From: Microbacterium arborescens
Lineage (GTDB): Bacteria > Actinomycetota > Actinomycetes > Actinomycetales > Microbacteriaceae
Reading direction: 5' to 3'
Assembly: GCF_030369635.1 (NCBI RefSeq)
Contig: NZ_CP128474.1
Location: 124,001-188,000, forward strand
Length of the DNA: 64,000 bases
In this document: positions 1-9,525 of the stretch, one piece after another
How the letters are laid out: every line of letters begins with the position of its first letter
Position numbering within the stretch: the first letter of the stretch is position 1
Notes under the pieces: generated by a model
Told to the model about the DNA's origin: nothing
The model's database searches: none
What the model saw: only the letters and a program-made list of their open reading frames with translations
Made by a program: the position numbers and the translations under genes

Positions 1-135
1 CCACGCGTCGGCGCCGGCCGGCAGGTGCGCTCGCCGGACCTCTGGGTCGATGAAGGAGCGGATGGCGTCGAGGTCGTGGCGGTTGCAGGCCTCGAGGTAC
101 TCGGCGTACCAGGCGTGCATCTCCCACGGTTCCAT
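1..135 (-). CDS. SnoaL-like / NTF2-fold protein, partial (5' end only)
   Basis: Only the first 45 residues are in the window; the gene runs off the left edge. They read MEPWEMHAWYAEYLEACNRH and continue with DLDAIRSFIDPEVR. An amphipathic helix followed by 'H-D-L-D-A-I-R-x-F-I-D-P-E-V' is the usual opening of SnoaL-like polyketide cyclase or ketosteroid isomerase-like NTF2-fold proteins. The ATG is chosen because a GATAAT -10 box lies exactly six bases upstream, predicting a leaderless message. The catalytic pocket is outside the window, so no substrate can be inferred. Confidence 0.55.
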   Translation of the reverse strand, partial: MEPWEMHAWYAEYLEACNRHDLDAIRSFIDPEVRRAHLPAGADAW

Positions 136-141
136 CCGCCC

Positions 142-147
142 ATTATC
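142..147 (-). promoter_or_regulatory. -10 box of leaderless promoter for the SnoaL-like gene
   Basis: GATAAT on the minus strand, six bases before the ATG at 135. Transcription should start at or within a base or two of the start codon. Same geometry as many other genes in this window. Confidence 0.5.
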
Positions 148-159
148 GGCGGTGCGGTG

Positions 160-582
160 TCAGCTGCCCGCGCGACGATCAGGCAGGGGTGATTCGTCCG
201 CCGCGACGACCTCGACCTTGAAGCCCGCCGCGTTCTCGAGCCAGCCGGCGTAGTGCTGGGGGCCGCCGGCGTGCGGGTAACGCTCCTGGTACAGCGGCAT
301 CCAACCTGCGGACGGGGCGTCGGCCATGATCGCGTCGACCTCGGCGGGGGAGCCGCCGCGGAAGGCCAGGTGGTTCAGGCCCGGGCGCCGACGGTCGTGC
401 TCGGTGCCGGCCGTGTTCGGGGAGGTGGTGAGCGTCAGGTACGCCCCGCCCGCGGCCCACGACTCGCCCTGCGGCCACGTGCTCTCGAGGTCGAAGCCGA
501 CCCGCCGAAGCAACCAGCCCCATTCCCGGCGGGCGGACTCGATGTCGCTGACCCAGAGCTCGACATGATGGAAACCTGCCAT
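160..582 (-). CDS. VOC (glyoxalase/bleomycin-resistance) family protein
   Basis: A 140-residue protein starting MAGFHHVELWVSDIESARREW, the first beta-alpha-beta-beta module of the vicinal oxygen chelate fold: 'HVEL' supplies a metal-ligand histidine and 'LNHLAFRG' in the middle a second. The length fits a single-domain VOC protein with two paired modules. The ATG at 582 is preferred over a codon ten residues earlier because the fold begins there. Members include glyoxalases, dioxygenases and antibiotic-binding proteins; the sequence does not decide between them. Followed after 24 bases by the start of the SnoaL-like gene on the same strand. Confidence 0.75.
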   Translation of the reverse strand: MAGFHHVELWVSDIESARREWGWLLRRVGFDLESTWPQGESWAAGGAYLTLTTSPNTAGTEHDRRRPGLNHLAFRGGSPAEVDAIMADAPSAGWMPLYQERYPHAGGPQHYAGWLENAAGFKVEVVAADESPLPDRRAGS

Positions 583-677
583 GGCTCCCAGTCTCGTGCA
601 GCAGCTCGGCATCCTTCTCCGGCGGTGGCTATGCTGCGGCGGGAGTGTCCGACCGTCCCCGGTGTGAAAGGTGTCCC

Positions 678-1880
678 ATGACCGGCCCGAGAGATGTGAC
701 CGATCAGCCGGCTGGTTCCGTCAGCGATTGGGGGTCGTATCGGCTCGACCTCACCGGTCCCGACAGTCATGTCCTCACGATCCAACCCGGACGAGGAGAC
801 CTCTCGCTCGGGCCCGCCGACGGGAAGCCGGTCGACCTGCAGATCGGGCCGGACGACGCGATCGACTGGTCGGCGTTCGATCCCTTCGCGACACCTGCAG
901 GTTCTCCGTGGCCCAGACACATCGTCTATCGCGGTAACGACGCCGGCTTCTTCGCCTGGGCACGGCGGCGCCCGATCGAGAACTTCTCGTGGACGCCCGA
1001 GTTCGCCGACGACCGCGACGTGGATGCCGCGGGTTCCGACATCCACAGCCTGTTCCTCCGTCTGGGCGAGCTGCGCGGATCGTTGCGTCTGACGATGCCG
1101 GCGGTCTACCACCTCAGCGTCGCGGGCGACCTCGCCCGGCTGCGGACGGACGGGGCGCTTCCGCGATCGCTCTCGCTGCTGCCGGCGCTCGGCCGCGCGA
1201 CGGGGGAGCCGGTCGTCGTCCCCGACCTGGGTCCGTTACGAGACGTCGAGTCGGTGACGCTGTCGGGCGCTCCGCTCGGTCGTCCGATCTCGCTGACGGC
1301 GCTCCGGCAGTTCACCCGGATCGAGAGCCTGTCGCTGCACGGGAGCTTCACCGACTGGGAAGCGCTGGGCGAGCTCGACGCGCTCCGCGGTCTCGAGATC
1401 CGCTTCGTGCCGAACCTCGACGGGATGCCGTCGCTCGACACGTGGCCGTCGCTCGAGCGGTTCATCGCATTCAACGTCGACGAGGCGGGCGGAAAGGTCC
1501 TCCGCTCGCAGATGCGTGCGCGCGCGAAGACGCGACCGTGGGACGACTACGCATCGGTCGTGAAGCTGCGAAAGCCCGAGTGGTGGCAGCAGGAGTACGG
1601 CCGCCCGTTCGCGGGCTGGGACGCCCGACGAGCGAAGATCGCCAATGCCGCCTACGACGCCGCGCTCGCGTCGCTCGCCGCGTCGCAGGACCTCGGCGAG
1701 GCTCGCGCCGCGATCGTCGCCTTCGTCGAACGCTTCAACAGTGTGCCCGGCATCGAGACGACCGAACGCGAGGACGTCGGCGACGCGGTGCTGCAGCTGC
1801 AGACCCAGGCGCGTCCCATCGCGCTGGGCGTCACCGCGGAGGACGCGCTGAGCTGGTTCGACGAGACGCGAGACTTCTGA
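678..1880 (+). CDS. Hypothetical protein with leucine-rich-repeat-like central region
   Basis: A 400-residue soluble protein without signal peptide or membrane segment. The ATG at 678 is chosen because AAAGG lies about eight bases upstream; an in-frame start further upstream lacks a comparable site. Residues about 170-270 show irregular leucine-rich periodicity, for example 'ISLTALRQFTRIESLSLHG' and 'ELDALRGLEIRFVPNLDGMPSLDTW', as in LRR-like bacterial proteins. The C-terminal 100 residues are helical and acidic and end EDALSWFDETRDF. LRR folds usually bind protein ligands. No enzyme motif is seen and the function is unknown. Confidence 0.6.
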   Translation: MTGPRDVTDQPAGSVSDWGSYRLDLTGPDSHVLTIQPGRGDLSLGPADGKPVDLQIGPDDAIDWSAFDPFATPAGSPWPRHIVYRGNDAGFFAWARRRPIENFSWTPEFADDRDVDAAGSDIHSLFLRLGELRGSLRLTMPAVYHLSVAGDLARLRTDGALPRSLSLLPALGRATGEPVVVPDLGPLRDVESVTLSGAPLGRPISLTALRQFTRIESLSLHGSFTDWEALGELDALRGLEIRFVPNLDGMPSLDTWPSLERFIAFNVDEAGGKVLRSQMRARAKTRPWDDYASVVKLRKPEWWQQEYGRPFAGWDARRAKIANAAYDAALASLAASQDLGEARAAIVAFVERFNSVPGIETTEREDVGDAVLQLQTQARPIALGVTAEDALSWFDETRDF

Positions 1881-1975
1881 CGGAGGCGGGTGCGACTTCG
1901 GGAGGAGCGTCCGACCTTCGGATGATCTCGTGCCGGAGCGGGCGAATCCGCTGCGAGCGAGCCGCGCCGGTGGCA

Positions 1976-1981
1976 TAGCCT
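1976..1981 (+). promoter_or_regulatory. -10 box of leaderless promoter for the LuxR-type gene
   Basis: TAGCCT, six bases before the ATG at 1988. No Shine-Dalgarno sequence fits between them. Confidence 0.5.
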
Positions 1982-1987
1982 CGCCCC

Positions 1988-2812
1988 ATGACACCCCTCG
2001 TTTCGCGGTTCCTCGCGCCGATCACCGGGCTCCTCGCGCTCGCGCTCTGGCTCGCGGTGGCGGGGCTGGATCGCCTCGACGTCGTACTCGTGCGCGACGA
2101 CACCTTCGCGACATCCGTTTACGGCCTCGCGGTCATGGTCGGCTTCGCTGCCGCCATGGCGCTGGCCGGCGTTCGTCCGACCTGGTCCGCGGTGCTGCTG
2201 GTTACCCTGCTCATCGTGCAGCTGTTGTTCTGGCCGGCCCGCTTCAGTCAGGTGAGCTGGGTCGGCTATGCGCTGCTGCTGCCGCTGCCCGCATTCCTCT
2301 CGCGGAGCACCCCTCCCGAGCGCCGTCGCCTCGTGCTGGCGTGGGTCCTCGTATGCGCGGTCGCTGTCGGTGCGTTGTTGACCGTTCCCGCGCTCTCGAT
2401 CTCCGGCCGGTGGGGCACCGTCAGTGGCAAGGACCTCGCCGGAGGTCTCGACGCCATCGCGCTCTGTACGACGCTCAGCGTTATGGGCGCGTGGCTCGGG
2501 TGGCGTCTGGGGCGGCCGCGCCTGACGCCTGCGGACCGCCGCCCCACTGCGAAGCGCCCGGCCGACGAAGCTGCGACGGCGTCCCTCCCGCTCTCGCACC
2601 GTGAGCGCGAGGTGTTCGATCTCGTCGCCCGGGGCCGGTCCAATGCGGAGGTAGCTGCCAACGCCTTCATCAGCGAGGCGACGGTGAAGTCGCATGTCGG
2701 CAGCATCCTGAAGAAGCTCGGACTGGCGTCGCGGAGCGAGCTCATCGCCTTCGCGTGGTCCAACCGCTTTCTCGAACCTGCCGTCGGCGCTGACCGCTCA
2801 GGCTCCGACTGA
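1988..2812 (+). CDS. Membrane-anchored LuxR-type transcriptional regulator
   Basis: A 274-residue protein with five to six hydrophobic segments in the first 180 residues, then a charged linker and a C-terminal LuxR (GerE) helix-turn-helix: 'LSHREREVFDLVARGRSNAEV', then 'ISEATVKSHVGSILKKLGLAS'. There is no receiver or PAS domain, so the membrane part is presumably the sensor. This architecture of integral membrane domain plus LuxR HTH is common in actinobacteria and the signals are mostly unknown. The gene starts six bases after a TAGCCT box, so the mRNA is probably leaderless. It ends ten bases from the convergent acetyltransferase gene. Confidence 0.8.
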   Translation: MTPLVSRFLAPITGLLALALWLAVAGLDRLDVVLVRDDTFATSVYGLAVMVGFAAAMALAGVRPTWSAVLLVTLLIVQLLFWPARFSQVSWVGYALLLPLPAFLSRSTPPERRRLVLAWVLVCAVAVGALLTVPALSISGRWGTVSGKDLAGGLDAIALCTTLSVMGAWLGWRLGRPRLTPADRRPTAKRPADEAATASLPLSHREREVFDLVARGRSNAEVAANAFISEATVKSHVGSILKKLGLASRSELIAFAWSNRFLEPAVGADRSGSD

Positions 2813-2821
2813 CGCGGCCGC

Positions 2822-3340
2822 TTACAGCTCCGCAGTCATCTGCACGCGAGGGCCGAGGGCGTCGAGTCCCATGCGCTTCTCGGTCTCGACGAGCATCAGC
2901 TCGAAGCCCGAACGAGGCTCGGTGACGGCGAAGCCGAGGCGCGCGTAGAACGGGGCATTCCAGGGCACGTCGGCGAACGTGCGCAGCGACATCCGGTCGT
3001 GCCCGCAGTCGCGGGCGTACCCCATCGCCGCCTCGACGAGCTTGCGGCCGTACCCGCGGCGGCCGTGCGCGGGCGACATCGACAATTGTTCGAGGTGGGC
3101 ATGACCATCGAGCTCGAGCACATGGACGAATCCGGCGATCACGCCGTGGTCGACGCCTTCGGGGCCAGACACGTCCGCGACGAGCAGGAAGCCCGGTTCC
3201 GCGGCGCGCTCCGCACCGGTCGGGGCGGGCCACCAGGTCGGCGGGTCGAGCAGGTCGCGCAGCAGCGCGTCGGCATCGTTCTCGATCCGCTCGAGGAGGC
3301 TCAGCTCGTCAGGTCTGGGCGGGCGGATGTCGAGGGGCAC
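2822..3340 (-). CDS. GNAT family N-acetyltransferase
   Basis: A 172-residue protein beginning at GTG with 'PLDIRPPRPDELSLLERIENDAD', the normal GNAT N-terminus. The acetyl-CoA binding loop is 'QLSMSPAHGRRGYGRKLVEAAM' (R/Q-x-x-G-x-G/A motif), followed by 'MSLRTFADVPWNAPFYARLGFAV', the C-terminal beta-bulge and helix. An open frame continues upstream in the same phase but lies within kdpE, so the GTG 23 bases after the kdpE stop is taken as the start. It is probably cotranscribed with kdpDE. Substrate unknown. Confidence 0.8.
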   Translation of the reverse strand: MPLDIRPPRPDELSLLERIENDADALLRDLLDPPTWWPAPTGAERAAEPGFLLVADVSGPEGVDHGVIAGFVHVLELDGHAHLEQLSMSPAHGRRGYGRKLVEAAMGYARDCGHDRMSLRTFADVPWNAPFYARLGFAVTEPRSGFELMLVETEKRMGLDALGPRVQMTAEL

Positions 3341-3363
3341 GGCCCGATCGTACCCAGCAGCAT

Positions 3364-4038
3364 TCAGTCGACGATGAGCCGGTAGCCCATGCCCGACTCC
3401 GTGATGAGGTGCTCGGGGCGGGCCGGGTCGGCCTCGAGCTTCTTGCGCAGCTGCGAGACGTAGAGCCGCAGGTAGCCGGTGTCGTTGACCTGCTCGGTGC
3501 CCCACAGCTCCTTCAGCAGATCCTGCCGGGTCACGAGCGCTCCTGGGCTGCGCGCGAGGAAGTCGAGCATCCGCCACTCGGTCGGAGTGAGGTGCACGCG
3601 CTCGCCGCCGCGGGTGACGGTCTTCGCTGCGCGGTCGATCTCGACATCCGCGAACCGCACGACGGCGACGGATGCGGCACCGCCGGCCCGCCGGGTCAGC
3701 GCGCGCAGTCTCGCGAGCAGCTCGTCGATCTGGAAGGGCTTGGTGACGTAGTCGTCGGCCCCCGCGTCGAGCGCCGCGACCTTGTCGGCCGACCCCGTGC
3801 GCCCCGACACGACGATGATGGGCACGGCGCTCCACCCCCGCACGGCCTCGATCACGGCGACGCCGTCGAGGCGCGGCATCCCGAGATCGAGCACGACCAC
3901 GTCGGGGTGCTCGGATGCCGCGGCGGCGATCGCGCCGGCTCCGTCGCCGGCCGAGACGACGTCGTACCCGTGCGCGGCGAGCGTGATGCGCAGCGCCCGC
4001 ACGAGCTGCGGGTCGTCGTCGGCGAGGAGGACCTTCAC
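3364..4038 (-). CDS. kdpE: KdpE, OmpR-family response regulator of potassium uptake
   Basis: A 224-residue response regulator. The receiver has the acidic pair at residues 7-9 (LLADDDP), phosphoacceptor Asp51 in 'VVVLDLGMPRLDG', the conserved Thr/Ser ('IIVVSGR') and Lys ('DYVTKPF'). A C-terminal winged helix follows, with 'HLTPTEWRMLDFLARSPG' and 'YLRLYVSQLRKKLE'. In the Kdp system phosphorylated KdpE activates kdpFABC when potassium or turgor is limiting. Its ATG overlaps the kdpD stop by four bases (ATGA), so the two are translationally coupled. Confidence 0.95.
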   Translation of the reverse strand: MKVLLADDDPQLVRALRITLAAHGYDVVSAGDGAGAIAAAASEHPDVVVLDLGMPRLDGVAVIEAVRGWSAVPIIVVSGRTGSADKVAALDAGADDYVTKPFQIDELLARLRALTRRAGGAASVAVVRFADVEIDRAAKTVTRGGERVHLTPTEWRMLDFLARSPGALVTRQDLLKELWGTEQVNDTGYLRLYVSQLRKKLEADPARPEHLITESGMGYRLIVD

Positions 4039-6554
4039 GCCTCGATCCTGCCCTCTTGCGCGGCCGACGACGCCAGCGGCAGCTCGATCACCATTGTCAG
4101 GCCGCCCCCGGGAGTCTGCTCGGGCATCAGCTGACCCTGCATCCCCTCGGTGAAACCCCGCGACAGCGCGAGCCCCAGCCCGAGCCCGGTCGTGTTGTCG
4201 GTGTCGCCGAGTCGCTGGAAGGGAGCGAACACATCGCCGTGACGTTCGAGCGGGATGCCGGGACCGTGGTCGATCACGCGGATCTGCGCCCGCCCGCCCA
4301 GCGAGCTCGTGCTGATGCGCACCGGCGTGTCTGCCGGTGAGTGACGGTGCGCGTTCGCCAGCACGTTCACGATCACCCGCTGCAACAGCACCGGATCGGC
4401 GAGTACGGGATCGATCGCCTCGTCGAGGGCCAGCTCGACGGCAGCCGGGCCCAGGCCGAGTTCGTCGACGGCGGCGAGCACGGCGTCGGCGGTGTCGACC
4501 GGCTGCAGCGCGACCGCGAGGGCACCGGCCTCGATGCGGCTGACGTCGAGCAGATCGGTGACGAGCGAGGTCAGGGTGCCCAGGCTCTCGTCGGCGGTGG
4601 CGAGGAGCTCGTAGCGGTCGGATTCGTCGAGCGCCGGGCCCGCCGCCCGGAGCCCGCCGAGGGCCGCGACGGCGGCGGCGAGGGGACGCCTCAGGTCGTG
4701 GCTCGCCGCCGAGAGGAGGGCGCTGCGCACCCGGTCGGTCTCCGCCAGCACCGAGGCCGAGCTCGCGGCCCGCTGCAGGTCGGCCTGCTCGAGGGCGGCG
4801 GCGAGCTGCGCGACGACGACATCCAGCAGCCGGCGTTCCGAGCCGTCGAGCTGCTCCGACTCGCTGCCGTGCAGCTCGAGCACGGCCTCGCGTCCGACGT
4901 TGACGCGCAGGTGGCGGTCGTCACGCACGGGCTCGCCGTCGGCGGCGATCACGGTTCCGTCCGCGGCGATCAGGCGGGCTCCCGACATCCCGAACGCCTC
5001 GCGCGCCCGGGCGACGAGCGCGGGGATCGAGCCGTCGCCGCGCAGGACGCTGCCCGCGACCGCGGCGAGCAGCTCGGCCTCGGCGGCGGCGCGTCGTGCG
5101 GCGCGGGTGCCCCGGGCAGCCCGGTCGACGATCACGCTCACGAGCAGGGCGATCACGACGTAGAGCGCGAGCGCCCAGGTGTGCAGAGGGTCGGCGACCG
5201 TCACCGTGTAGAGGGGTGCGACGAAGAAGAAGTCGAGCGTCACCCCCGACATCACCGCCGCGAAGACCGCGGGCCACAGGCCCCCCACGAGCGCGACCAC
5301 CACGACCAGCAGCTGATACGCCAGCACGTCGCTCGTGATCGACTCGGGACTCCGCAGTGCGACGAGCAGCCAGGTCAGCAGCGGGCCGCCGGTCAGCGCC
5401 ACCACGAATCCGAGCATCCGGCGGCGCACACTCAGCGCGCCACCGGCCACGCGGGGCAGCGTGAAGCGACCGCCGGCGGCGGCGTGGGTCACGACGTGCA
5501 CGTCGATGTCGCCCGATTCGCGGATCACGGTGGCACCGATGCCCGGGCCGCTGAGGGCCGCCGCGAGCCGGCCGCGACGGCTCACGCCGACGACGAGCTG
5601 CGACGCGTTGACCGACCGGGCGAACTCGACGAGGGCGGCGGGGATGTCGTCACCGACCACCTGGTGGTAGCTGCCGCCGAGCGATTCGACGAGGGCCCGC
5701 TGAGCGGCGAGGGCGGCCGGGTCGGCGGTGCGCAGCCCGTCTTGGCCCGACACGTGGACGGCCAGCAGCTCGCCGCCGGCCGAGCGGTCGACGATACGCG
5801 CGCCGCGCCGGATGAGCGTCTCACCCTCGGGGCCGCCGGTGAGCGCCACGACGACGCGCTCGCGCGCCTGCCAGGTGCCCCGGATGCCGTGCTCGGCGCG
5901 GTAGTCCTGCAGGGCGCTGTCGACCTCGTCGGCCAGCCACAGCAGCGCGAGCTCGCGCAGGGCGGTGAGGTTCCCCAGCCGGAAGTAGTTCGACAGGGCG
6001 GCGTCGATCCGCTCGGCGGGGTAGACGAGGCCGGCGGCCAGTCGGTCGCGCAGTGACGGCGGCGCGAGGTCGACGAGCTCGATCGGGTCGGCCGAGCGCA
6101 CGACGGCATCCGGCACCGTCTCGCGCTGCGCGACGCCGGTGATCTGCTCGACGACGTCGCCCAGCGACTCGATGTGCTGGACGTTGACGGTCGTGATGAC
6201 GTCGATGCCGGCATCCCGCAGCTCCTCGACATCCTGCCAGCGCTTCTCGTTGCGCGACCCGCCGACGTTGGTGTGGGCGAGCTCGTCGACGAGCGCGACG
6301 CGCGGAGCTCGGGCGAGGACGGCCTCGAGGTCCATCTCGTCGAGGGTGACGCCGCGGTGCTCGAGGCGCCGCCGCGGAACGATCGGCAGGCCCGCGGCCA
6401 TCGCCGCTGTCGCGGCCCGGCCGTGGGTCTCGACGATCGCGACGACGACGTCGACTCCGGCATCCTGCAGCCGGCGACCTTCCTCGAGCATCTCGTAGGT
6501 CTTGCCGACGCCCGGCGCCGCGCCCAGCAGCACCCGCAGTCGTCCCCGCTTCAC
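4035..6554 (-). CDS. kdpD: KdpD, potassium-sensing histidine kinase
   Basis: An 839-residue sensor kinase with the full KdpD layout. The N-terminal KdpD domain has the Walker A motif GAAPGVGKT at residues 11-19. A USP-like domain follows (about 225-350), then four transmembrane helices of the DUF4118 region (about 380-490), a GAF-like linker, the HisKA box with 'SAASHDLRRPLAA', and a HATPase domain with 'NVLANAHRHSPA', 'IRVIDHGPGIP' and 'TGLGLGLALSRG'. It phosphorylates KdpE. The GTG start sits six bases downstream of a TAGGGT box, so kdpDE has its own probable leaderless promoter although it lies just downstream of kdpC. Confidence 0.95.
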   Translation of the reverse strand: MKRGRLRVLLGAAPGVGKTYEMLEEGRRLQDAGVDVVVAIVETHGRAATAAMAAGLPIVPRRRLEHRGVTLDEMDLEAVLARAPRVALVDELAHTNVGGSRNEKRWQDVEELRDAGIDVITTVNVQHIESLGDVVEQITGVAQRETVPDAVVRSADPIELVDLAPPSLRDRLAAGLVYPAERIDAALSNYFRLGNLTALRELALLWLADEVDSALQDYRAEHGIRGTWQARERVVVALTGGPEGETLIRRGARIVDRSAGGELLAVHVSGQDGLRTADPAALAAQRALVESLGGSYHQVVGDDIPAALVEFARSVNASQLVVGVSRRGRLAAALSGPGIGATVIRESGDIDVHVVTHAAAGGRFTLPRVAGGALSVRRRMLGFVVALTGGPLLTWLLVALRSPESITSDVLAYQLLVVVVALVGGLWPAVFAAVMSGVTLDFFFVAPLYTVTVADPLHTWALALYVVIALLVSVIVDRAARGTRAARRAAAEAELLAAVAGSVLRGDGSIPALVARAREAFGMSGARLIAADGTVIAADGEPVRDDRHLRVNVGREAVLELHGSESEQLDGSERRLLDVVVAQLAAALEQADLQRAASSASVLAETDRVRSALLSAASHDLRRPLAAAVAALGGLRAAGPALDESDRYELLATADESLGTLTSLVTDLLDVSRIEAGALAVALQPVDTADAVLAAVDELGLGPAAVELALDEAIDPVLADPVLLQRVIVNVLANAHRHSPADTPVRISTSSLGGRAQIRVIDHGPGIPLERHGDVFAPFQRLGDTDNTTGLGLGLALSRGFTEGMQGQLMPEQTPGGGLTMVIELPLASSAAQEGRIEA

Positions 6555-6560
6555 GGCATC

Positions 6561-6566
6561 ACCCTA
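6561..6566 (-). promoter_or_regulatory. -10 box of leaderless promoter for kdpDE
   Basis: TAGGGT on the minus strand, six bases before the kdpD GTG. It implies independent transcription of the sensor-regulator pair from within the kdp locus. Confidence 0.5.
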
Positions 6567-6610
6567 GTTCTCCCGGGTCCGGATCGCCCGGCGCCCTCGC
6601 ACCCTCGAGC

Positions 6611-6691
6611 CGCGATGCAAGGGATCGGGCGCGACACCCCGTCGAACGGCATCCCGCCTCGGCGCGGCGCCCCGCATCCCTTGCATCCGCG
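6611..6691. repeat. Intergenic palindromic element, family 1 (copy in kdpC-kdpD gap)
   Basis: Arms GATGCAAGGGAT (6614-6625) and ATCCCTTGCATC (6676-6687) are perfectly complementary over 12 bp around a 50-base core. A second copy, in the opposite orientation, is at 20855-20932. It sits between kdpC and kdpD and has no U-tract on either side. Confidence 0.75.
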
Positions 6692-6718
6692 CCCGCCCGC
6701 CCTCGGGATCGGATGCCG

Positions 6719-7327
6719 TCACCGTGCGACACCGTCCAGCGCCAGGTTCAGTTCGACGACATTCACTCGCGGCTCGCCCAGAAACCCCAGGTCGCGGGCC
6801 GTCGTGTGCGCGGCGACGAGGTCGCGCACCTCCGCCGCCGAGAGCCCGCGCTCGGCCGCGACCCGTGCGACCTGCAGCTCGGCGTATGCCGGCGAGATGT
6901 GCGGGTCGAGGCCCGAGGCTGACGCGGTGACGGCATCCGCGGGGACGTCGGCGACGTCGACGCCCTCGCGGTCGGCGATCGTCGCCCGCCGCTCCTCGAC
7001 CGCGGCGACGAGGTCGGCGTTGTTCGGGCCGAGGTTCGATCCGCTCGACGCCGCGGCGTCGTAGCCGTCGCCGGCCGCCGAGGGGCGTGGCTGGAAGTAC
7101 TGCGGCAGCGCCTCGCCGTCGGCATCCGCGAACGACTGGCCGATGAGCGACGAGCCGACGACCTGGCCCTCGGCGTCGCGCAGCAGCGACCCGTTCGCCT
7201 GCGCCGGCAGCGCGAGACCGATCAGCGAGATGAGCAGGGTGTACCCGACTCCGAGCACGAGGGTGAGAACGATCATCGCGCGGACGGCGACGGCGGAGGT
7301 GCGCAGCGAGGCGCGAGCGGTGGACAT
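6719..7327 (-). CDS. kdpC: KdpC, potassium-transporting ATPase subunit C
   Basis: A 202-residue protein with one N-terminal membrane helix ('[21 protein letters not shown]') and an extracytoplasmic domain holding the family signatures '[18 protein letters not shown]', '[27 protein letters not shown]' and '[17 protein letters not shown]'. KdpC stabilises the complex and takes part in high-affinity ATP binding by the KdpFABC pump. It starts 20 bases after the kdpB stop and is the last structural gene of the operon before a 164-base gap that contains a palindromic element and the kdpD promoter. Confidence 0.95.
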   Translation of the reverse strand: MSTARASLRTSAVAVRAMIVLTLVLGVGYTLLISLIGLALPAQANGSLLRDAEGQVVGSSLIGQSFADADGEALPQYFQPRPSAAGDGYDAAASSGSNLGPNNADLVAAVEERRATIADREGVDVADVPADAVTASASGLDPHISPAYAELQVARVAAERGLSAAEVRDLVAAHTTARDLGFLGEPRVNVVELNLALDGVAR

Positions 7328-7347
7328 GACAGGTCTCCAGACGGGGC

Positions 7348-9525
7348 TCAGAAGCCCGGGATGAGGCTGACGACGAGGTCGATCAGCTTGATGCCGACGA
7401 ACGGTGCGATGACGCCGCCGAGCCCGTACACGACGAGATTGCGGCTCAGGATCGACGAGGCGCTCGCCGCGCGGTAGGCCACTCCCCGCAGCGCGAGCGG
7501 GATGAGCACGATGATGACGATCGCGTTGAACACGATCGCGCTCGTGACGGCGGATGCCGGCGACGACAGCTGCATGATGTTGAGCGCGGCGAGCCCCGGG
7601 AACACGCCCATGAACATCGCCGGGATGATCGCGAAGTACTTGGCGATGTCGTTCGCGAGCGAGAACGTCGTGAGCGCCCCGCGCGTGATGAGCAGCTGCT
7701 TTCCGATGCGGACGATGTCGATGAGCTTGGTCGGATCCGAGTCGAGGTCGACCATGTTGCCGGCCTCCTTCGCCGCCGACGTGCCCGTGTTCATCGCCAC
7801 GCCGACGTCGGCCTGCGCCAGAGCCGGAGCGTCGTTCGTGCCGTCACCGGTCATCGCGACGAGGTGGCCGCCCTCCTGCTCCTTGCGGATCAGGGCGAGC
7901 TTGTCTTCGGGTGTCGCCTCGGCGAGGAAGTCGTCGACACCCGCCTCTCTCGCGATCGCGGCAGCGGTCAGCGGGTTGTCGCCCGTGATCATGACGGTGC
8001 GGATGCCCATCGAGCGCAGCTCCTCGAAGCGGTCGCGCAGCCCGTCCTTGACGACATCCTTCAGGTGGATGACGCCGAGCAGGGTTCCGGTTCCCGACGC
8101 GTCGAGGGTCGCGACGGCCAGCGGTGTGCCGCCGGACTGCGCGATCGCGTCGGCGTGGTGCAGCAGCTCTGCGCGGGCCTCGGTTGAGACCGGTCGCGCC
8201 GACGCGTCGAGCCAGGCGAGCACCGACCCCGACGCGCCCTTGCGCACCTGCGTGCCGTCGGGCAGGTCGACGCCGCTCATGCGCGTCTGCGCCGTGAAGG
8301 CCACCGCGACGGCGTCGCGAGGGAGCTCGGCGACGACATGCTGCGAGGCCGCGAGCTCGACGACCGAGGTGCCCTCGGGCGTCGGGTCGGATAGCGACGA
8401 GAGGGATGCCGCGCGGGCGAGGTCGGTCGCGTCGATGCCGGTCATCGCGACGAACTCCGACGCGCGCCGGTTGCCGTAGGTGATCGTGCCGGTCTTGTCG
8501 AGCAGCAGGGTCGTCACATCGCCGGCCGCCTCGACGGCACGACCCGACATCGCCAGGACGTTCCGCTGCACGAGGCGGTCCATGCCCGCGATGCCGATGG
8601 CCGACAGCAGCGCGCCGATCGTGGTGGGGATCAGGCAGACCAGCAGTGCGACGAGCACCGGAATGCTGACGGGGGAGGCGCTGTACGACGCGATCGGATT
8701 CATCGCCAGCACGACCACGACGAAGACGATCGACAGGCTCGCGAGCAGGATGTTGAGGGCGATCTCGTTTGGTGTGCGCTGCCGCGCAGCGCCCTCGACG
8801 AGGGCGATCATGCGGTCGACGAACGTCTCGCCGGGCTTCGACGTGATCCTCACGACGATGCGGTCGGAGAGCACCCGGGTGCCGCCCGTGACGGCGCTGC
8901 GGTCGCCGCCGGACTCCCGGACGACGGGAGCAGACTCGCCCGTGATCGCCGATTCGTCGACCGTTGCGATCCCGTCGACGATGTCTCCGTCGCCCGGGAT
9001 GAGCTCGCCCGCTTCGACGAGGACGACATCTCCGAGCCGGAGGTCGGCCGAGGGCACTTCCTCGGTCGCGGCGCCGCGGGCTGCGGCATCCGTCCGCTCG
9101 TCGTACGAGACGACCCGGCGCGCGGTCGTGGTCGTCCGCGTCTTGCGCAGCGCCTCTGCCTGCGCCTTGCCGCGGCCCTCGGCGACCGACTCCGCCACGT
9201 TCGCGAAGAACACCGTGAGCCACAGCCAGACCGCGATGCCCCACGTGAACCCGGTCGGCACGTCCGTGCCGCCCGAGGTCTCGGGGCCGCCCAGGAACGG
9301 CTCCGCGATCGCGATCGCCGTGGTGAGGGCCGCGCCGATCCAGACGAGGAACATCACGGGGTTCCGCCATTGCGCGGCGGGGTTGAGCTTGCGGAGGGCG
9401 CCGGGGAGGGCGGCGCCGACCTGCTCGAGGCTGAAGGCGCTGCGCCGGCGCGGTGCCGGACTGGCGTCCGGGTCCGCAGACGACGGGCCGGATGAGGGCC
9501 GGGTTTCGGTCAGAGGGGCAGACAT
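7348..9525 (-). CDS. kdpB: KdpB, P-type ATPase subunit of the potassium pump
   Basis: A 725-residue P-type ATPase. The start is the ATG of [16 protein letters not shown], overlapping the kdpA stop as ATGA; the much longer open frame upstream is a shadow of kdpA. Diagnostic motifs are the phosphorylation site '[13 protein letters not shown]', the actuator '[10 protein letters not shown]', the Kdp-type '[15 protein letters not shown]' in the membrane region, '[14 protein letters not shown]' and the hinge '[21 protein letters not shown]'. The 35-residue N-terminal extension rich in Ser, Pro and Ala is slightly longer than usual. Function: ATP hydrolysis driving K+ import through KdpA. Confidence 0.96.
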   Translation of the reverse strand: MSAPLTETRPSSGPSSADPDASPAPRRRSAFSLEQVGAALPGALRKLNPAAQWRNPVMFLVWIGAALTTAIAIAEPFLGGPETSGGTDVPTGFTWGIAVWLWLTVFFANVAESVAEGRGKAQAEALRKTRTTTTARRVVSYDERTDAAARGAATEEVPSADLRLGDVVLVEAGELIPGDGDIVDGIATVDESAITGESAPVVRESGGDRSAVTGGTRVLSDRIVVRITSKPGETFVDRMIALVEGAARQRTPNEIALNILLASLSIVFVVVVLAMNPIASYSASPVSIPVLVALLVCLIPTTIGALLSAIGIAGMDRLVQRNVLAMSGRAVEAAGDVTTLLLDKTGTITYGNRRASEFVAMTGIDATDLARAASLSSLSDPTPEGTSVVELAASQHVVAELPRDAVAVAFTAQTRMSGVDLPDGTQVRKGASGSVLAWLDASARPVSTEARAELLHHADAIAQSGGTPLAVATLDASGTGTLLGVIHLKDVVKDGLRDRFEELRSMGIRTVMITGDNPLTAAAIAREAGVDDFLAEATPEDKLALIRKEQEGGHLVAMTGDGTNDAPALAQADVGVAMNTGTSAAKEAGNMVDLDSDPTKLIDIVRIGKQLLITRGALTTFSLANDIAKYFAIIPAMFMGVFPGLAALNIMQLSSPASAVTSAIVFNAIVIIVLIPLALRGVAYRAASASSILSRNLVVYGLGGVIAPFVGIKLIDLVVSLIPGF